Of a stretch of DNA of 64,000 bases, positions 1 through 9,804 are shown one piece after another. The notes under the pieces are model-generated. The model had not been told where the DNA came from. It ran no database searches and was given only the letters and a program-made list of their open reading frames with translations. Position 1 is the first letter of the stretch, and each line of letters opens with the position of its first letter. The DNA lies in contig CAZJAT010000008.1 of NCBI GenBank assembly GCA_964544145.1, positions 1-64,000 of the forward strand, in the 5' to 3' direction. The DNA is from CAZJAT01 sp964544145 (GTDB lineage Bacteria; Hydrothermota; 32-111). The position numbers and the translations under genes were made by a program.

Positions 1-1162
1 TACTCTCAATATTTATGAATCCCTTATTTTTGACAACAAATGCATATACAGTTGCTAAACCCAGTCCTGCGGCCTGCTTATCTGATTTTGTCGTGAAAAA
101 TGGTTCAAATACATTATCAATAATCGTTTGCTTAATACCGCAGCCATTATCACTGAATGTGAATAAAATATATCTGCCTGATTCTATATCCGGAACAATG
201 GGTGTATCTGCCTGCCTATTATCTATATATTCGGCTTTTATGGAAAAATAGCCATTATGCGCTATTGCTTGCTCAGCATTGTTTGCAATATTCATGATAA
301 CCTGTTCCATCTGATTCTTATCAATTTGAAGAAACATCTGTTCATCCAGTGAATAATCAATAATCAGTTCAATCCTGTCACTAAGGACATGTCTCAGCAT
401 TTTCTCAATATCCTTCATAATGTCAATGACATTATGCATCCTAATCTTTATAACATGCTTTTTACTGAAAATCATCATCTTGGCAATCACTGTTCTTGCA
501 GATTGAGCAGACCTGTATATCTCACTGCTTCTTGAATACAGATTCTCATTATCTAGGTAATCATTCATTATCCTTTCGCTATGTATAATGATAGGAGTAA
601 GGCAATTATTAACTTCATGCGCAATACCTCCGGTCAATACGCCAATGGATTCCATTCTCTGAGCATTTATCAATCTGTCCTGCAGTATTTTCTGTTTTAA
701 TTCCATATTCTTCCTATCTGTAATATTATATATATAACATTCTGAATGTCTTCCCTTTCCGTAACAGGATATCTCACCCCATTTGAATCTGTCATCAGAT
801 ATATTGAATTGGAATTCAATATGCCTTGCATTATGTTTTTCTTTCAATAGATTATGGATTTTATTATATGTATCAATGCCCACTATATCTTCCAAATAAC
901 ATTCAGCAGGAGCATTGGGTAATCTATCCATATGCAGTATCTGCAGGCAGAGTCTATTGACCCATAATAGTGTTCCATTATTAGAGTCAGAGAGGCATAT
1001 ACCTATATTCATTGTCTTAAACAGATTATTATACTCAATATGCTGTGAATGCCTATTCATAGCGCGCCTCATGATATTATCCAAAAAACATGATATAATG
1101 TTTTTTCGTCTAAGACAATTCAATAAATTCTTTATATATATAATAATCTTCTGATGATTCAT
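1..1162 (-). CDS. PAS-type sensor histidine kinase, C-terminus cut by window edge
   Basis: Open minus-strand frame with no stop before position 1, about 387 residues visible. No transmembrane segment is seen, so it is probably a soluble sensor. A PAS-like region (about residues 35-150) precedes a HisKA domain with phospho-acceptor motif AHEVNN, an N-box around QVIMNIANNAEQAI, a G1 box DNGCGI, an F box EPFFTTK and a G2 box GLGLATVY, all in the expected order. The AHEVNN form is typical of NtrB-like kinases. The ATG at 1162 follows the stop of the small gene at 1169-1462 by 6 nt, so the two are probably co-transcribed. No response regulator is visible in the window next to it; one may lie beyond position 1. 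Family call is firm, signal unknown. Confidence 0.93.
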   Translation of the reverse strand, partial: MNHQKIIIYIKNLLNCLRRKNIISCFLDNIMRRAMNRHSQHIEYNNLFKTMNIGICLSDSNNGTLLWVNRLCLQILHMDRLPNAPAECYLEDIVGIDTYNKIHNLLKEKHNARHIEFQFNISDDRFKWGEISCYGKGRHSECYIYNITDRKNMELKQKILQDRLINAQRMESIGVLTGGIAHEVNNCLTPIIIHSERIMNDYLDNENLYSRSSEIYRSAQSARTVIAKMMIFSKKHVIKIRMHNVIDIMKDIEKMLRHVLSDRIELIIDYSLDEQMFLQIDKNQMEQVIMNIANNAEQAIAHNGYFSIKAEYIDNRQADTPIVPDIESGRYILFTFSDNGCGIKQTIIDNVFEPFFTTKSDKQAAGLGLATVYAFVVKNKGFINIES

Positions 1163-1168
1163 ATTATT

Positions 1169-1462
1169 TCACCCCATTGCCGGAAGCATCTTCTTTGACC
1201 CTGCAGGCATTTGATGATGCTGGTTCTCATGGCGCAGCTGCCTTATCATCTGTTTCATATACATATGATCACTGAGTATATCATTGAGAAGCTTATTCTG
1301 CCTCAAATGCTCGCATATCATAAACATTCTCAGTGAACTAAGTGAAATTGCCGAACTGACGAATAAACCGTGAAAATTAAACAGTATATGCACCTCTCTG
1401 CTGAGATCAATATACTTGCCGTCTATGATAAGTGTTTGTCCCTTGCTCTTTACTTCTTTCAT
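1169..1462 (-). CDS. Small conserved-looking protein upstream of a sensor kinase, function unknown
   Basis: About 97 residues from the ATG at 1462, which has an AGGAGG ribosome site 6 nt upstream; a GTG start at 1480 is possible but would lie upstream of that site. The N-terminal half reads like a beta-rich segment (TLIIDGKYIDLS) followed by a helix-rich stretch with many Met, His and Gln residues (LRHENQHHQMPAG). No signal peptide or membrane segment is evident. I do not recognise the family. It ends 6 nt before the kinase start, so it may be a partner or modulator of that kinase, which is inference from position only. Confidence 0.7.
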   Translation of the reverse strand: MKEVKSKGQTLIIDGKYIDLSREVHILFNFHGLFVSSAISLSSLRMFMICEHLRQNKLLNDILSDHMYMKQMIRQLRHENQHHQMPAGSKKMLPAMG

Positions 1463-1602
1463 TGTAACCTCCTGTTGCACTCATATTGAGCAACATGCAT
1501 GCCTAATATATGTTAATATATTCGGTAACTTACAATGATATATATATTAAAAAGTGATGTAATTAATATTCAATGTCATATAATTATTACATATTTTATA
1601 AT

Positions 1603-1625
1603 TTGATTATAATAAATATAATCAA
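1603..1625. promoter_or_regulatory. AT-rich inverted repeat upstream of the small gene and kinase pair
   Basis: TTGATTATA and TATAATCAA form a perfect 9-bp inverted repeat around a 5-bp centre. It lies about 140 bp upstream of the small gene at 1169-1462 in a 190-bp non-coding stretch that is otherwise very AT-rich. It could be an operator for the kinase operon, or chance in AT-rich DNA. I could not pick a convincing promoter in this stretch. Confidence 0.25.
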
Positions 1626-1650
1626 TTGATTTATATTGTGCATATGGGAA

Positions 1651-1673
1651 AGGAAAGGGCAGCAAAGCTGCCC
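1651..1673 (-). terminator. Rho-independent terminator of the C25 protease gene
   Basis: Minus-strand hairpin GGGCAGC-TTT-GCTGCCC (7-bp GC-rich stem at 1657-1673) followed by TTTCCTTT, placed 4 bp after the stop codon of the protease gene at 1678. Confidence 0.75.
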
Positions 1674-1677
1674 TGTA

Positions 1678-4600
1678 TTAATGCAGTTTATTAATCTTTA
1701 CTGTTTTATTAAATTCACCTGCATGCATGTGAATAAAATATAGACCTGCAGGTATATCACTGATATCTGCATTGATATTATATAATCCAGATGCCATATT
1801 ATTATTAATCAATACTTTAATCATTCTACCCGATTTGTCGTATATTCCTATACTTACATTAGATTCATTTGCAGCAGTAAATTGTATATTCATTCTGCTG
1901 TCAGTGATATTGGAATTTATGCTCATATTATTGATCATTGGCAGCAAATTTACCATCATTGGAGCTGACCATTCAATGCCATTATCACCCTTGAATCCGA
2001 ATGAATAATAATTGATGCCTGACTGAGCATTTATGTCTCTGAATTTATTTATACCTTCAATTGACATCAATACATTTATAATATTCTTATGTTCACTGTC
2101 ATCAGCTCTGCTTATATATGTTTCGGCATTCTTTGCACAATTCCACTGTAATATGACATCATTATTTTCAATCAATGCATATGCAGATGTAATATACATG
2201 CCTGTGCTTAAATTCTGCAGTATTATGGGTATTTCAAGTGTAACTGTCTTGGTGAGATCAGCATCAGTGAATATCATCAATGTATCTATATATGTCAGTG
2301 CGGGATTCAGGCCCACTGTATCAATATATACTGTAATGCCTAATGAATCACCCATGGCAGCTATACCAGTAACCGGTGATACGCCGGGAATCCAAGAGGC
2401 ATTGTGTTTTATCTGAACATTTGTAATGGAAATATCCTTTTGTGAATCATTGTCATTGTTCAGCACAAATACGGTTGCTGAATCTGATGCAAGTGTATAA
2501 TATGTAATACCTGCTCTCAGTACAATGTCCCCGCTTGCATATGGACTCCATGTGCCGCCTACAGAGGCAGCAGTATAAGAGTTTCCGGAATTGGCATTAT
2601 CTGACACCATATAATATCTTGTTCCTCCATTTGATTTCGTGCGTGCAAACATCAGTATCCAGAAATCACCATCAATAGAAGGTCCATCATAATTGTATGC
2701 CAATAACCGTGTGGAACCTGTGCCAACCGTAACTGCACGTTTATCAAGCAGTGTACCGGGTTGACCTGCATTATCAGTATATACATAAATAGTATCTGAT
2801 AATGTTGCATTTGTATTACTTCTGCCCCAGAATACTGTTTTAAGCGAACATACTGATGAAGGACTGAATTTTACACCCCAGTATGAAACACCGGACCTGA
2901 GATTGCTCTCTGAGGGATAATTATCATAACTCAGTGTGTCATATCCTGTGATTGCTTTATGTCCGGATTTGAGAGGCAATAATACTGTATTGTCAATGCC
3001 CTTTTTCTTCCCATAATAATCAAAAACAATCTCACTCTTATCCGAGCTTACATAGCTGACACCTGCAACAGGCAATGAGAATGAGGATGTGTCTGTCTTA
3101 CCCGCATATGTGATAAGCAGCTTGAATTCAACTGATTCGCCATTAGGGGCGCTGCTTCCGACAGATACCCTGAATGTGCCTGTAGCACTTGCATCTGTTG
3201 CAATATTGCCATATGCATCACTATTATCTGTAACTGTTACATACACATTGGATGTTGATAAAATGCCTGTTACTGTGTTTTGATTGCTTCCAGTATTATT
3301 TTTGATTGATATATCTATATCAGTTATTTCTCCATTATTTAATTTTGCATCAATCAATATAGGCGTAGGACTGTCAAGCACTGTTGATGAAACATAGCTG
3401 ATCCTATTACCGGCTTCTATGTCAGCATTGCCCTGATATGGTATATAATCCTGCTTTGATGCAGTTATCATTAATTCGCCTATACCCTCATCATAGAATT
3501 CAACATTACTGAATGTGATATCACCTGATGCATTTGTTAGGCCTACAGCATAAACACTGTCAGCACCTGTGGTATCCCATATGGTAACGATTGCACTCGG
3601 CACTGAACTGCCGCCATCAGTAACATGAATACTGATTTCATTTGAACCTATAAAATATGATGGATTATGTGTTGCTGAAAGTGAAGAAGGAGATTTTGTC
3701 CATAAACGAGCTGCAGGGTCACCCACTTCATTCATCAGATAATGCTCCAATTCAAAATACAAAGCAGAACCTGCTGCATATGTTTCCATATATTCCTTAC
3801 CATAAACAGAAACGACCTGGAATTCTGATGATGTTGCTCCTGTAAGTGCATGGGATATACCCAATGCCATTGAATCATTATAAAATGATAATGATACATT
3901 GGTTGCACCAAAATATCCTGTAATACCTTTTCCTGACATATTACACATCAATTCTCCCATACTCTCGTAATTGGGATATGTATAATTGTTGGCTAGGCAT
4001 GTTGGTGCAAACATAAATCCTACACCCATTGATTCTGTTGACATATTAGGTACATCATTGCGCATAAACATGTCATCATATCCATAATCACCGCCGCCAT
4101 AGAAACCGAAGAGCGTACCTTCATCGCCATGACCTCTAAAGAGCATGACATTATGACCTTCATCAATTGAATCAACAACATGTGCTCCCATTTCACCATT
4201 GGCAAAATTGCTTTCCAGCAATGTGTCTATATCATCATAATAACCATTATTGGCCAGATTAAGTCCGAATTGGCGCGCTGTTATGTCAAATATCCTGCCG
4301 CTTTCAACATCCCCTATTGCAAAGAATGATGTGTACCATGTCCCTGCAGGCGGATTACCTTCATATTCAATAACTTTATCAATCCAGATACCGAGTTCTG
4401 CAGCATCCCTTGCAGGTATTCTTGATATAAACAGATCGCTATGCCTGTCTGAAGTGGGCATTAATGAATAATAATGATCATTCCTTGCAATACCGGATTC
4501 CACTCCGTATGAGTATGGGCAAGTATATCTGTGCGCCTCTATATGATTAGCAACTTCATTTTCTTCGCCTTCACCGACTATCAGAACAAATTCGGGAGGT

Positions 4601-5511
4601 GTTGACCAATTATTGTAACAATATGCTATAGTATCATATAATGCAGTAACTGATATTGAGGATTGTACCTGTTTGATAACAGGGGTATAGCCCAGTTTTG
4701 CTTTCCATGCAGCAAGTTCCCTTATCTTTGCCGTCATTTCATTTGATACAACAATAATAAGGTAATCACCCTCATCAAAGAATGTATTCTCATTAAATGA
4801 TTTGGGAGCTGATTTCATCATATTGACATTGGGTTTTGAGTTCTTGACATAATCCCAGTTTTCAAACATCATCTCATAAATAGGTATCCATCTGTCTGAA
4901 ACGGGAATAATGCGGTTCAACTCATTATCACCTGTTCCTGAATATGTTATCTCAATATCAAAATCATATATTATCTCAATTTCACCTGTTGAAGGATTAT
5001 ACTGCATGGGATAAATATATATATCAGCATATCGAAATGAACGTATGCTGCCTGTCTCCTTTACCTCAGCTATCTTATTGGGGAAATTCACATTTGTTCT
5101 GTAGAATTCCTCATCATATTCAAATTGAGGATTGATTCCCGGTATTTCAGGAAGAGGCGGCTGAACCGGTAATATCCTATATGTGTTATCAATGCTTATT
5201 GTCTTTACATTCTTCACAGAAATCTGCACATCACCTTTATCAGGTATTGCAATTTTCCTTCTGAAAAAGGGGATTTGAGGTTTTCCGTTTTCATCAGATA
5301 ATAATTGTCCATTATTAAAGGTCAGAATATCGAAATCACCGCTATTATCATAGAACATACCGGTAATATTGATATGCATCAATGTTGAATTATCATTGTG
5401 ACTAATTATTTCCAAACCTCTTTCTTCGCCCTTAATGAATGTTATCCTTTCCACAGCAAATAATGAAATCATCATGCATAGGGATAGGATTATGAAAAGC
5501 ATTTTCTTCAT
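1678..5511 (-). CDS. Secreted gingipain-like (C25) cysteine protease with C-terminal sorting domain
   Basis: About 1277 residues from the ATG at 5511, which has GGAGGC just upstream and begins a clear signal peptide (MKKMLFIILSLCMMISLFA); an in-frame start 66 nt upstream lacks a ribosome site. A propeptide-like region of about 230 residues comes first. The peptidase C25 fold follows, with the catalytic His in FRGHGDEGT (about residue 461) and the catalytic Cys in FAPTCLANN (about residue 505). After it come Ig-like and adhesion-like beta domains and a C-terminal domain with IYDKSGRMIKVL and IPAGLYFIHM, the type IX secretion sorting signature. It is therefore likely exported across both membranes and surface-attached or released, for extracellular protein breakdown. 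Residues of the last third closely resemble the same part of the S8 protease at 51890-55696. It stands alone, with its own terminator. Confidence 0.93.
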   Translation of the reverse strand: MKKMLFIILSLCMMISLFAVERITFIKGEERGLEIISHNDNSTLMHINITGMFYDNSGDFDILTFNNGQLLSDENGKPQIPFFRRKIAIPDKGDVQISVKNVKTISIDNTYRILPVQPPLPEIPGINPQFEYDEEFYRTNVNFPNKIAEVKETGSIRSFRYADIYIYPMQYNPSTGEIEIIYDFDIEITYSGTGDNELNRIIPVSDRWIPIYEMMFENWDYVKNSKPNVNMMKSAPKSFNENTFFDEGDYLIIVVSNEMTAKIRELAAWKAKLGYTPVIKQVQSSISVTALYDTIAYCYNNWSTPPEFVLIVGEGEENEVANHIEAHRYTCPYSYGVESGIARNDHYYSLMPTSDRHSDLFISRIPARDAAELGIWIDKVIEYEGNPPAGTWYTSFFAIGDVESGRIFDITARQFGLNLANNGYYDDIDTLLESNFANGEMGAHVVDSIDEGHNVMLFRGHGDEGTLFGFYGGGDYGYDDMFMRNDVPNMSTESMGVGFMFAPTCLANNYTYPNYESMGELMCNMSGKGITGYFGATNVSLSFYNDSMALGISHALTGATSSEFQVVSVYGKEYMETYAAGSALYFELEHYLMNEVGDPAARLWTKSPSSLSATHNPSYFIGSNEISIHVTDGGSSVPSAIVTIWDTTGADSVYAVGLTNASGDITFSNVEFYDEGIGELMITASKQDYIPYQGNADIEAGNRISYVSSTVLDSPTPILIDAKLNNGEITDIDISIKNNTGSNQNTVTGILSTSNVYVTVTDNSDAYGNIATDASATGTFRVSVGSSAPNGESVEFKLLITYAGKTDTSSFSLPVAGVSYVSSDKSEIVFDYYGKKKGIDNTVLLPLKSGHKAITGYDTLSYDNYPSESNLRSGVSYWGVKFSPSSVCSLKTVFWGRSNTNATLSDTIYVYTDNAGQPGTLLDKRAVTVGTGSTRLLAYNYDGPSIDGDFWILMFARTKSNGGTRYYMVSDNANSGNSYTAASVGGTWSPYASGDIVLRAGITYYTLASDSATVFVLNNDNDSQKDISITNVQIKHNASWIPGVSPVTGIAAMGDSLGITVYIDTVGLNPALTYIDTLMIFTDADLTKTVTLEIPIILQNLSTGMYITSAYALIENNDVILQWNCAKNAETYISRADDSEHKNIINVLMSIEGINKFRDINAQSGINYYSFGFKGDNGIEWSAPMMVNLLPMINNMSINSNITDSRMNIQFTAANESNVSIGIYDKSGRMIKVLINNNMASGLYNINADISDIPAGLYFIHMHAGEFNKTVKINKLH

Positions 5512-5674
5512 TCTGCCTCCAGTATTGTTTTGTAAAATAATAGCAATTAATATGCCAGTTGAATATTTATAAATCACTGTATTTGTTTACTTATAATGAT
5601 AATAATTGTAAAATAATTTGTATTAGTGCAATATTTACACTATTAATGATAAATGACACGGAATCTGCACCATA

Positions 5675-6016
5675 TCATCCTGGAGGCCACTTCATATCCC
5701 TGCCGCCAATCAAATGGAAATGTACATGAAATACTGATTGACCTGCTGATTCTCCATGATTAGTTACAAGTCTGTAGCCCTTTTTATCCAATCCATTTAC
5801 ATGAGCAATATGTCTTATGGCTGAAAAAATATGTTCAATTGTGGAATCATTGTCTTCCATTGCCTGAACAGATGAAATATGTTTTCTCGGGATTATCAAT
5901 ACATGAAATGGAGCTTGCGGATACATATCACGGAAAGCAATGACAAATTCATTCTCATATATTATATCTGCAGCAACAGTACCCTCTATAATTGAACAAA
6001 AAATACATTTATTCAC
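5675..6016 (-). CDS. hinT: HIT-family nucleotide-binding hydrolase (HinT-like)
   Basis: About 113 residues. The N-terminal CIFC motif is typical of zinc-binding HinT proteins, and the histidine triad is seen as HVHFHLIGG near the C-terminus, followed by the characteristic MKWPPG ending. Such proteins hydrolyse AMP-lysine type phosphoramidates and related adenylates in the cytoplasm. The best start is the GTG at 6016, which puts CIFC close to the N-terminus and has an AGGGGA-like site upstream; it overlaps the end of rsmE by 8 nt, so translation is probably coupled. It is the last gene of the grpE-dnaK-dnaJ-rsmE cluster. Confidence 0.93.
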   Translation of the reverse strand: MNKCIFCSIIEGTVAADIIYENEFVIAFRDMYPQAPFHVLIIPRKHISSVQAMEDNDSTIEHIFSAIRHIAHVNGLDKKGYRLVTNHGESAGQSVFHVHFHLIGGRDMKWPPG

Positions 6017-6695
6017 AATGAATCCCCTGTAAATATTTAATAATTGATAATACTGCAATTGTAAATGTCTCAGTTCTCAATATGCATGTATTCAAATGAA
6101 ATGGCTTTGCATTATGGGAGATCATATAATCTTCTTCAGCCAGTGAAAACCCCGAAGGCGGTCCTGTAAAGATATTTATATCTCCATTCAGCACTGTCTG
6201 AATATCATTGTCTGTGCTTCCCTGCAATGCACCGAATAATGCATTATTCAAAACTGATTCATTCAATTCATACAGTGAAACAGGTGGATAATAGCAAGGC
6301 ACATAAAAACGTCTTGATTGTTTGGCAGCGGCTATTATTATACGTTCACTCTGTTCTTGATTTAATGCATAAGCAGTGCTGTTTTCCGTTATTATGGGGT
6401 GGAATGATCTGACTCCAAGTTCAGTACATTTTTCCAGTATAAATCGCATTCTTTTACGATCGCATATGCCAAAATAAATATTGATATTTTCCTGCTCAGA
6501 CTGACGGATCTCGGAATAATTAAGAATATTACCTGATGAATTGACTACACCCCTGTAGAGCACACCTTTTCCCTCAGTAAAGAATATATCAGCAGGTAAT
6601 TTATAGCGAAGAACACGGACAATATGATGTAATTCTGTTTTACTTAAGATGAATTCATTCTTTGAGTTTCTTGTACAGAAGAATACTGAGTCCAT
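6009..6695 (-). CDS. rsmE: 16S rRNA (uracil-1498-N3)-methyltransferase
   Basis: 228 residues, normal for RsmE. An N-terminal PUA-like part (HHIVRVLRYK) precedes the SPOUT methyltransferase fold. Family motifs are present: LEKCTELGV, AAKQSRR and the knot region ending LRTETFTIAVLS, where other members have LRTETA. The enzyme methylates 16S rRNA helix 44 using S-adenosylmethionine. The start codon overlaps the dnaJ stop (TAATG at 6693-6697). Linkage of rsmE to dnaJ is common in bacteria. Confidence 0.95.
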   Translation of the reverse strand: MDSVFFCTRNSKNEFILSKTELHHIVRVLRYKLPADIFFTEGKGVLYRGVVNSSGNILNYSEIRQSEQENINIYFGICDRKRMRFILEKCTELGVRSFHPIITENSTAYALNQEQSERIIIAAAKQSRRFYVPCYYPPVSLYELNESVLNNALFGALQGSTDNDIQTVLNGDINIFTGPPSGFSLAEEDYMISHNAKPFHLNTCILRTETFTIAVLSIIKYLQGIHCE

Positions 6696-7819
6696 TATTC
6701 CCCGTTAAGTTTTTCTCTCAATTCCTCAAGTATTTTCTTTGTTTGTTTATCAATTTTCTGCGGGATTCTGATCTTTACTGTTATATACAGATTTCCTTTG
6801 TCAGATGAATGGAGATATGGCATGCCTTTTCCTTTTAATGCAAACACTTTACCACCCGGTGTTCCGGCAGGTATCTTTAATTTAACTGATTTTGAATCAA
6901 TTGTCTGTACTTTTTTCTGTGTTCCAAGCACTGCATCTGTGTATTCAATATCCATTTCCATATGTAAATGATGATTATCCCTTATGAATTTTTTATGTTG
7001 TAATTCCTGAAAGACAACCCTTAAATCACCATATATGCCTTTTCCCTTTGGTCCATTACCTTCATGTTCCAGCACCATAAATGAATTATGCATAACACCT
7101 GCTGGTATGTCGATTTTTACAGTATGGTCCATCTTTAATCTGCCCTCGCCCTTACATTTTTTACATGGTTTTTTGATTATCTTTCCTGCCCCATTGCATG
7201 ATGGACATGTACCCACATTTACCATTGTACCGAATATTGACTGCCTTTTATACTGTTTCTGACCGCTTCCGCCGCAATCCTTACATGTTTCTACATCATC
7301 ACTTGATGCGGCTCCTGATCCATTACATTCATAACATGTTTCATATCTCTTGTATTTTAGTGTTTTTTCAGTTCCTGTATATATCTCTTCAAGGTTTAGT
7401 TTCAATGTAAGTGTTAAATCACTGCCCCTGATAACTTTTCGTCTTGCCCCTCTTCCCTGTCCGCCGAAAAACATATCAAAGAATGAACCTCCGCCACCAA
7501 AGGAATTTCCAAGGAAATCATTGAAAATATCCGAGATATCATCCATGTGCGAGAAATTACTCCATGAAAATCCGCCTTGGCCAAATTGCTGAGAAACCCC
7601 TTCATAACCATATGTATCATACATTTTCTTTTTCTGGGGATCAGCAAGTATTTCATAAGCTTCTGATATTTCTTTAAATTTCTCCGCAGCAGCATCTTTA
7701 TTATCCTGATTGAGATCTGGGTGGTATTTTTTTGCAAGCTTTCTATACGCACTCTTTATATCTGATGAAGATGCACTTTTTTCAATACCTAAAATTTTGT
7801 AATAATCTTTGTCTGCCAT
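6695..7819 (-). CDS. dnaJ: Chaperone protein DnaJ
   Basis: 374 residues, full length. The J domain contains the HPD motif (KKYHPDLNQ) that stimulates DnaK ATPase. A Gly/Phe-rich linker follows (GGGGSFFDMFFGG), then four CxxCxGxG zinc repeats (CYECNGSG, CKDCGGSG, CPSCNGAG, CKKCKGEG) and the two beta-barrel substrate-binding domains. It works with the adjacent dnaK and grpE. A hairpin in the 35-bp dnaK-dnaJ gap may set its expression relative to dnaK. Confidence 0.98.
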   Translation of the reverse strand: MADKDYYKILGIEKSASSSDIKSAYRKLAKKYHPDLNQDNKDAAAEKFKEISEAYEILADPQKKKMYDTYGYEGVSQQFGQGGFSWSNFSHMDDISDIFNDFLGNSFGGGGSFFDMFFGGQGRGARRKVIRGSDLTLTLKLNLEEIYTGTEKTLKYKRYETCYECNGSGAASSDDVETCKDCGGSGQKQYKRQSIFGTMVNVGTCPSCNGAGKIIKKPCKKCKGEGRLKMDHTVKIDIPAGVMHNSFMVLEHEGNGPKGKGIYGDLRVVFQELQHKKFIRDNHHLHMEMDIEYTDAVLGTQKKVQTIDSKSVKLKIPAGTPGGKVFALKGKGMPYLHSSDKGNLYITVKIRIPQKIDKQTKKILEELREKLNGE

Positions 7820-7828
7820 ATTAATTAA

Positions 7829-7847
7829 AGGGGAGCAATGCTCCCCT
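7829..7847 (-). terminator. Hairpin between dnaK and dnaJ, possible attenuator or processing site
   Basis: Minus-strand AGGGGAGC-ATT-GCTCCCCT, an 8-bp stem with a 3-nt loop, sits between the dnaK stop and the dnaJ start and is followed by TTAATTAATATG. The trailing T-run is short, so it is at most a leaky terminator. It could also be an RNA-stability element protecting the dnaK message. No other clear ribosome site is seen before dnaJ, so the GGGGAG in the stem may be involved in initiation. Confidence 0.55.
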
Positions 7848-7854
7848 CTGAGTT

Positions 7855-9780
7855 TTAATTGTTATTTTCATCATCATCATCAACTACTTCAAAATCAGCT
7901 TCTTCTGCCTCAGGAGTCTTCTCGGGTTCAGTTTCAGGCTGTTGAACATTTTCCTGGTTCTGTTGCTGAGTATTATCGGTTTTCTGATACATATCGCTGG
8001 ATATTGCATAGAATTTCTGTTTCAAATCCTCCAGTCTCTTTTTAATATCATCTGTATTATCTGTAACCATAATTTCTTTCAATGCCTTGAGGGCTTTCTT
8101 CACATCAGCAACAAGGGATTGATTGACTTTGTCCTCATTTTCCTTTAGGAATTTCTCGGAAGAATATATAAATTGATCAGATTCATTTCTCACCTGGACT
8201 AAATCTTTCTTCTTCACATCCTCATCTTCATGCTCTTTGGCTTGTTTAACCATTTCATCTATCTCAGTATCAGAGAGACCGCTTGAAGATGTAATCCTAA
8301 TGGATTGTTCTTTGCCCGTTGCATTATCTTTTGCATATACATGTAGAATACCATCAGCATCAATATCAAATGATACCTCAATCTGAGGGACACCCCTTGG
8401 TGCAGGTGGAATACCTATCAATTCAAATTTACCCAATGTCCTATTGTCGGCTGCCATTTCCCTTTCACCCTGCAGAATATGAATTGTAACTGCTGTTTGA
8501 TTGTCTGTTGCAGTGGAAAATATCTGCTGTTTCTTTACAGGAATAGTTGTATTCCGTTCAATTATTTTTGTCATAACACCGCCCAATGTCTCTATTCCAA
8601 GAGATAGAGGCGTTACATCAAGGAGTAAAACATCCTTTACATCGCCGGCCAGGACACCTGCCTGTATTGATGCACCAATGGCAACAACTTCATCAGGATT
8701 AATTCCCTTATGCGGTTCTTTTTTGAAGAATTCCTTAACTAATTTCTGTACAGCCGGCATTCGTGTCATTCCGCCTACAAGTACAACCTCATTTATATCA
8801 TCAAGTGACACCTTTGCGTCATTTATTGCTTTTTTGCATGGCTCAATAGTATCATTCAGCAGATCTTCTACAAGCATTTCCAATTTTGCCCTTGTTATTG
8901 TCATTTCCATATGTTTCGGTCCATTCTGATCAGCTGTTATAAATGGAAGATTGATATTTGTTTCCATTGTTGAGGATAATTCCTTTTTAGCCTTTTCAGC
9001 GGCTTCTCTTAAACGCTGAAGAGCAGTCTTATCTCCTCTCAGGTCAATACCATGATCCTTCTTGAACTCGTCAGCCAGGAAATTAACAATACGTTCATCA
9101 AAATTATCACCTCCAAGATGTGTATTTCCATTTGTTGACAATACTTCAAATACACCATCTCCGATTTCCAGCACTGATATATCAAATGTACCGCCTCCTA
9201 AGTCATATACAGCAATCTTTTCATTGGATTTTTTATCCAAACCATATGCAAGGGATGCAGCTGTCGGTTCATTGATAATCCTCATAACTTCAAGGCCCGC
9301 TATCTTGCCGGCATCCTTGGTAGCCTGTCTCTGCGAATCATTGAAATAAGCGGGTACAGTTATTACTGCTTTTGTAACATCCTCTCCAAGATAATCCTCT
9401 GCTGCCTTTTTTAGATATTGCAGGGTCATTGCAGATATCTCCGGCGGAGAATATAATTTACCATCAATATTCACGCGTACATCACCATTTTGGCCCTCTT
9501 CAATCTTATATGGAACCAATTTCTGTTCCTCAGGCACTTCTTTAAACCGTCTTCCCATAAATCTCTTAATGGAATAGACTGTATTCTCCGGATTCGTCAC
9601 CTGCTGTCTTCTTGCCATGGCACCCACAAGTCTGTCTTTACCCTTTTGAAAGCCGATTACAGATGGTGTTGTTCTGTCTCCATCCTGATTGGGAATAACA
9701 ACAGGTTCTCCGTTTACCATTACTGATACACAGGAATTTGTTGTTCCCAGATCGATTCCTATAATTTTTTCTTTTGCCAT
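7855..9780 (-). CDS. dnaK: Chaperone protein DnaK (Hsp70)
   Basis: 641 residues. The N-terminal ATPase domain shows the phosphate-1 motif [11 protein letters not shown], the [13 protein letters not shown] segment and [15 protein letters not shown]. The linker [19 protein letters not shown] leads to the substrate-binding domain, and the tail is acidic ([16 protein letters not shown]), as usual. The ATG at 9780 follows AGGAGG. It folds and refolds proteins with GrpE and DnaJ, encoded on either side. Confidence 0.99.
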   Translation of the reverse strand: MAKEKIIGIDLGTTNSCVSVMVNGEPVVIPNQDGDRTTPSVIGFQKGKDRLVGAMARRQQVTNPENTVYSIKRFMGRRFKEVPEEQKLVPYKIEEGQNGDVRVNIDGKLYSPPEISAMTLQYLKKAAEDYLGEDVTKAVITVPAYFNDSQRQATKDAGKIAGLEVMRIINEPTAASLAYGLDKKSNEKIAVYDLGGGTFDISVLEIGDGVFEVLSTNGNTHLGGDNFDERIVNFLADEFKKDHGIDLRGDKTALQRLREAAEKAKKELSSTMETNINLPFITADQNGPKHMEMTITRAKLEMLVEDLLNDTIEPCKKAINDAKVSLDDINEVVLVGGMTRMPAVQKLVKEFFKKEPHKGINPDEVVAIGASIQAGVLAGDVKDVLLLDVTPLSLGIETLGGVMTKIIERNTTIPVKKQQIFSTATDNQTAVTIHILQGEREMAADNRTLGKFELIGIPPAPRGVPQIEVSFDIDADGILHVYAKDNATGKEQSIRITSSSGLSDTEIDEMVKQAKEHEDEDVKKKDLVQVRNESDQFIYSSEKFLKENEDKVNQSLVADVKKALKALKEIMVTDNTDDIKKRLEDLKQKFYAISSDMYQKTDNTQQQNQENVQQPETEPEKTPEAEEADFEVVDDDDENNN

Positions 9781-9804
9781 ATTGAATTCCTCCTGATATT
9801 TATT

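Noticed and set aside
8501..8929. Plus-strand open frame opposite dnaK, and similar long frames opposite rnf and rsmE
   Set aside because: They mirror strongly conserved minus-strand genes, have no ribosome sites and no recognisable protein features.
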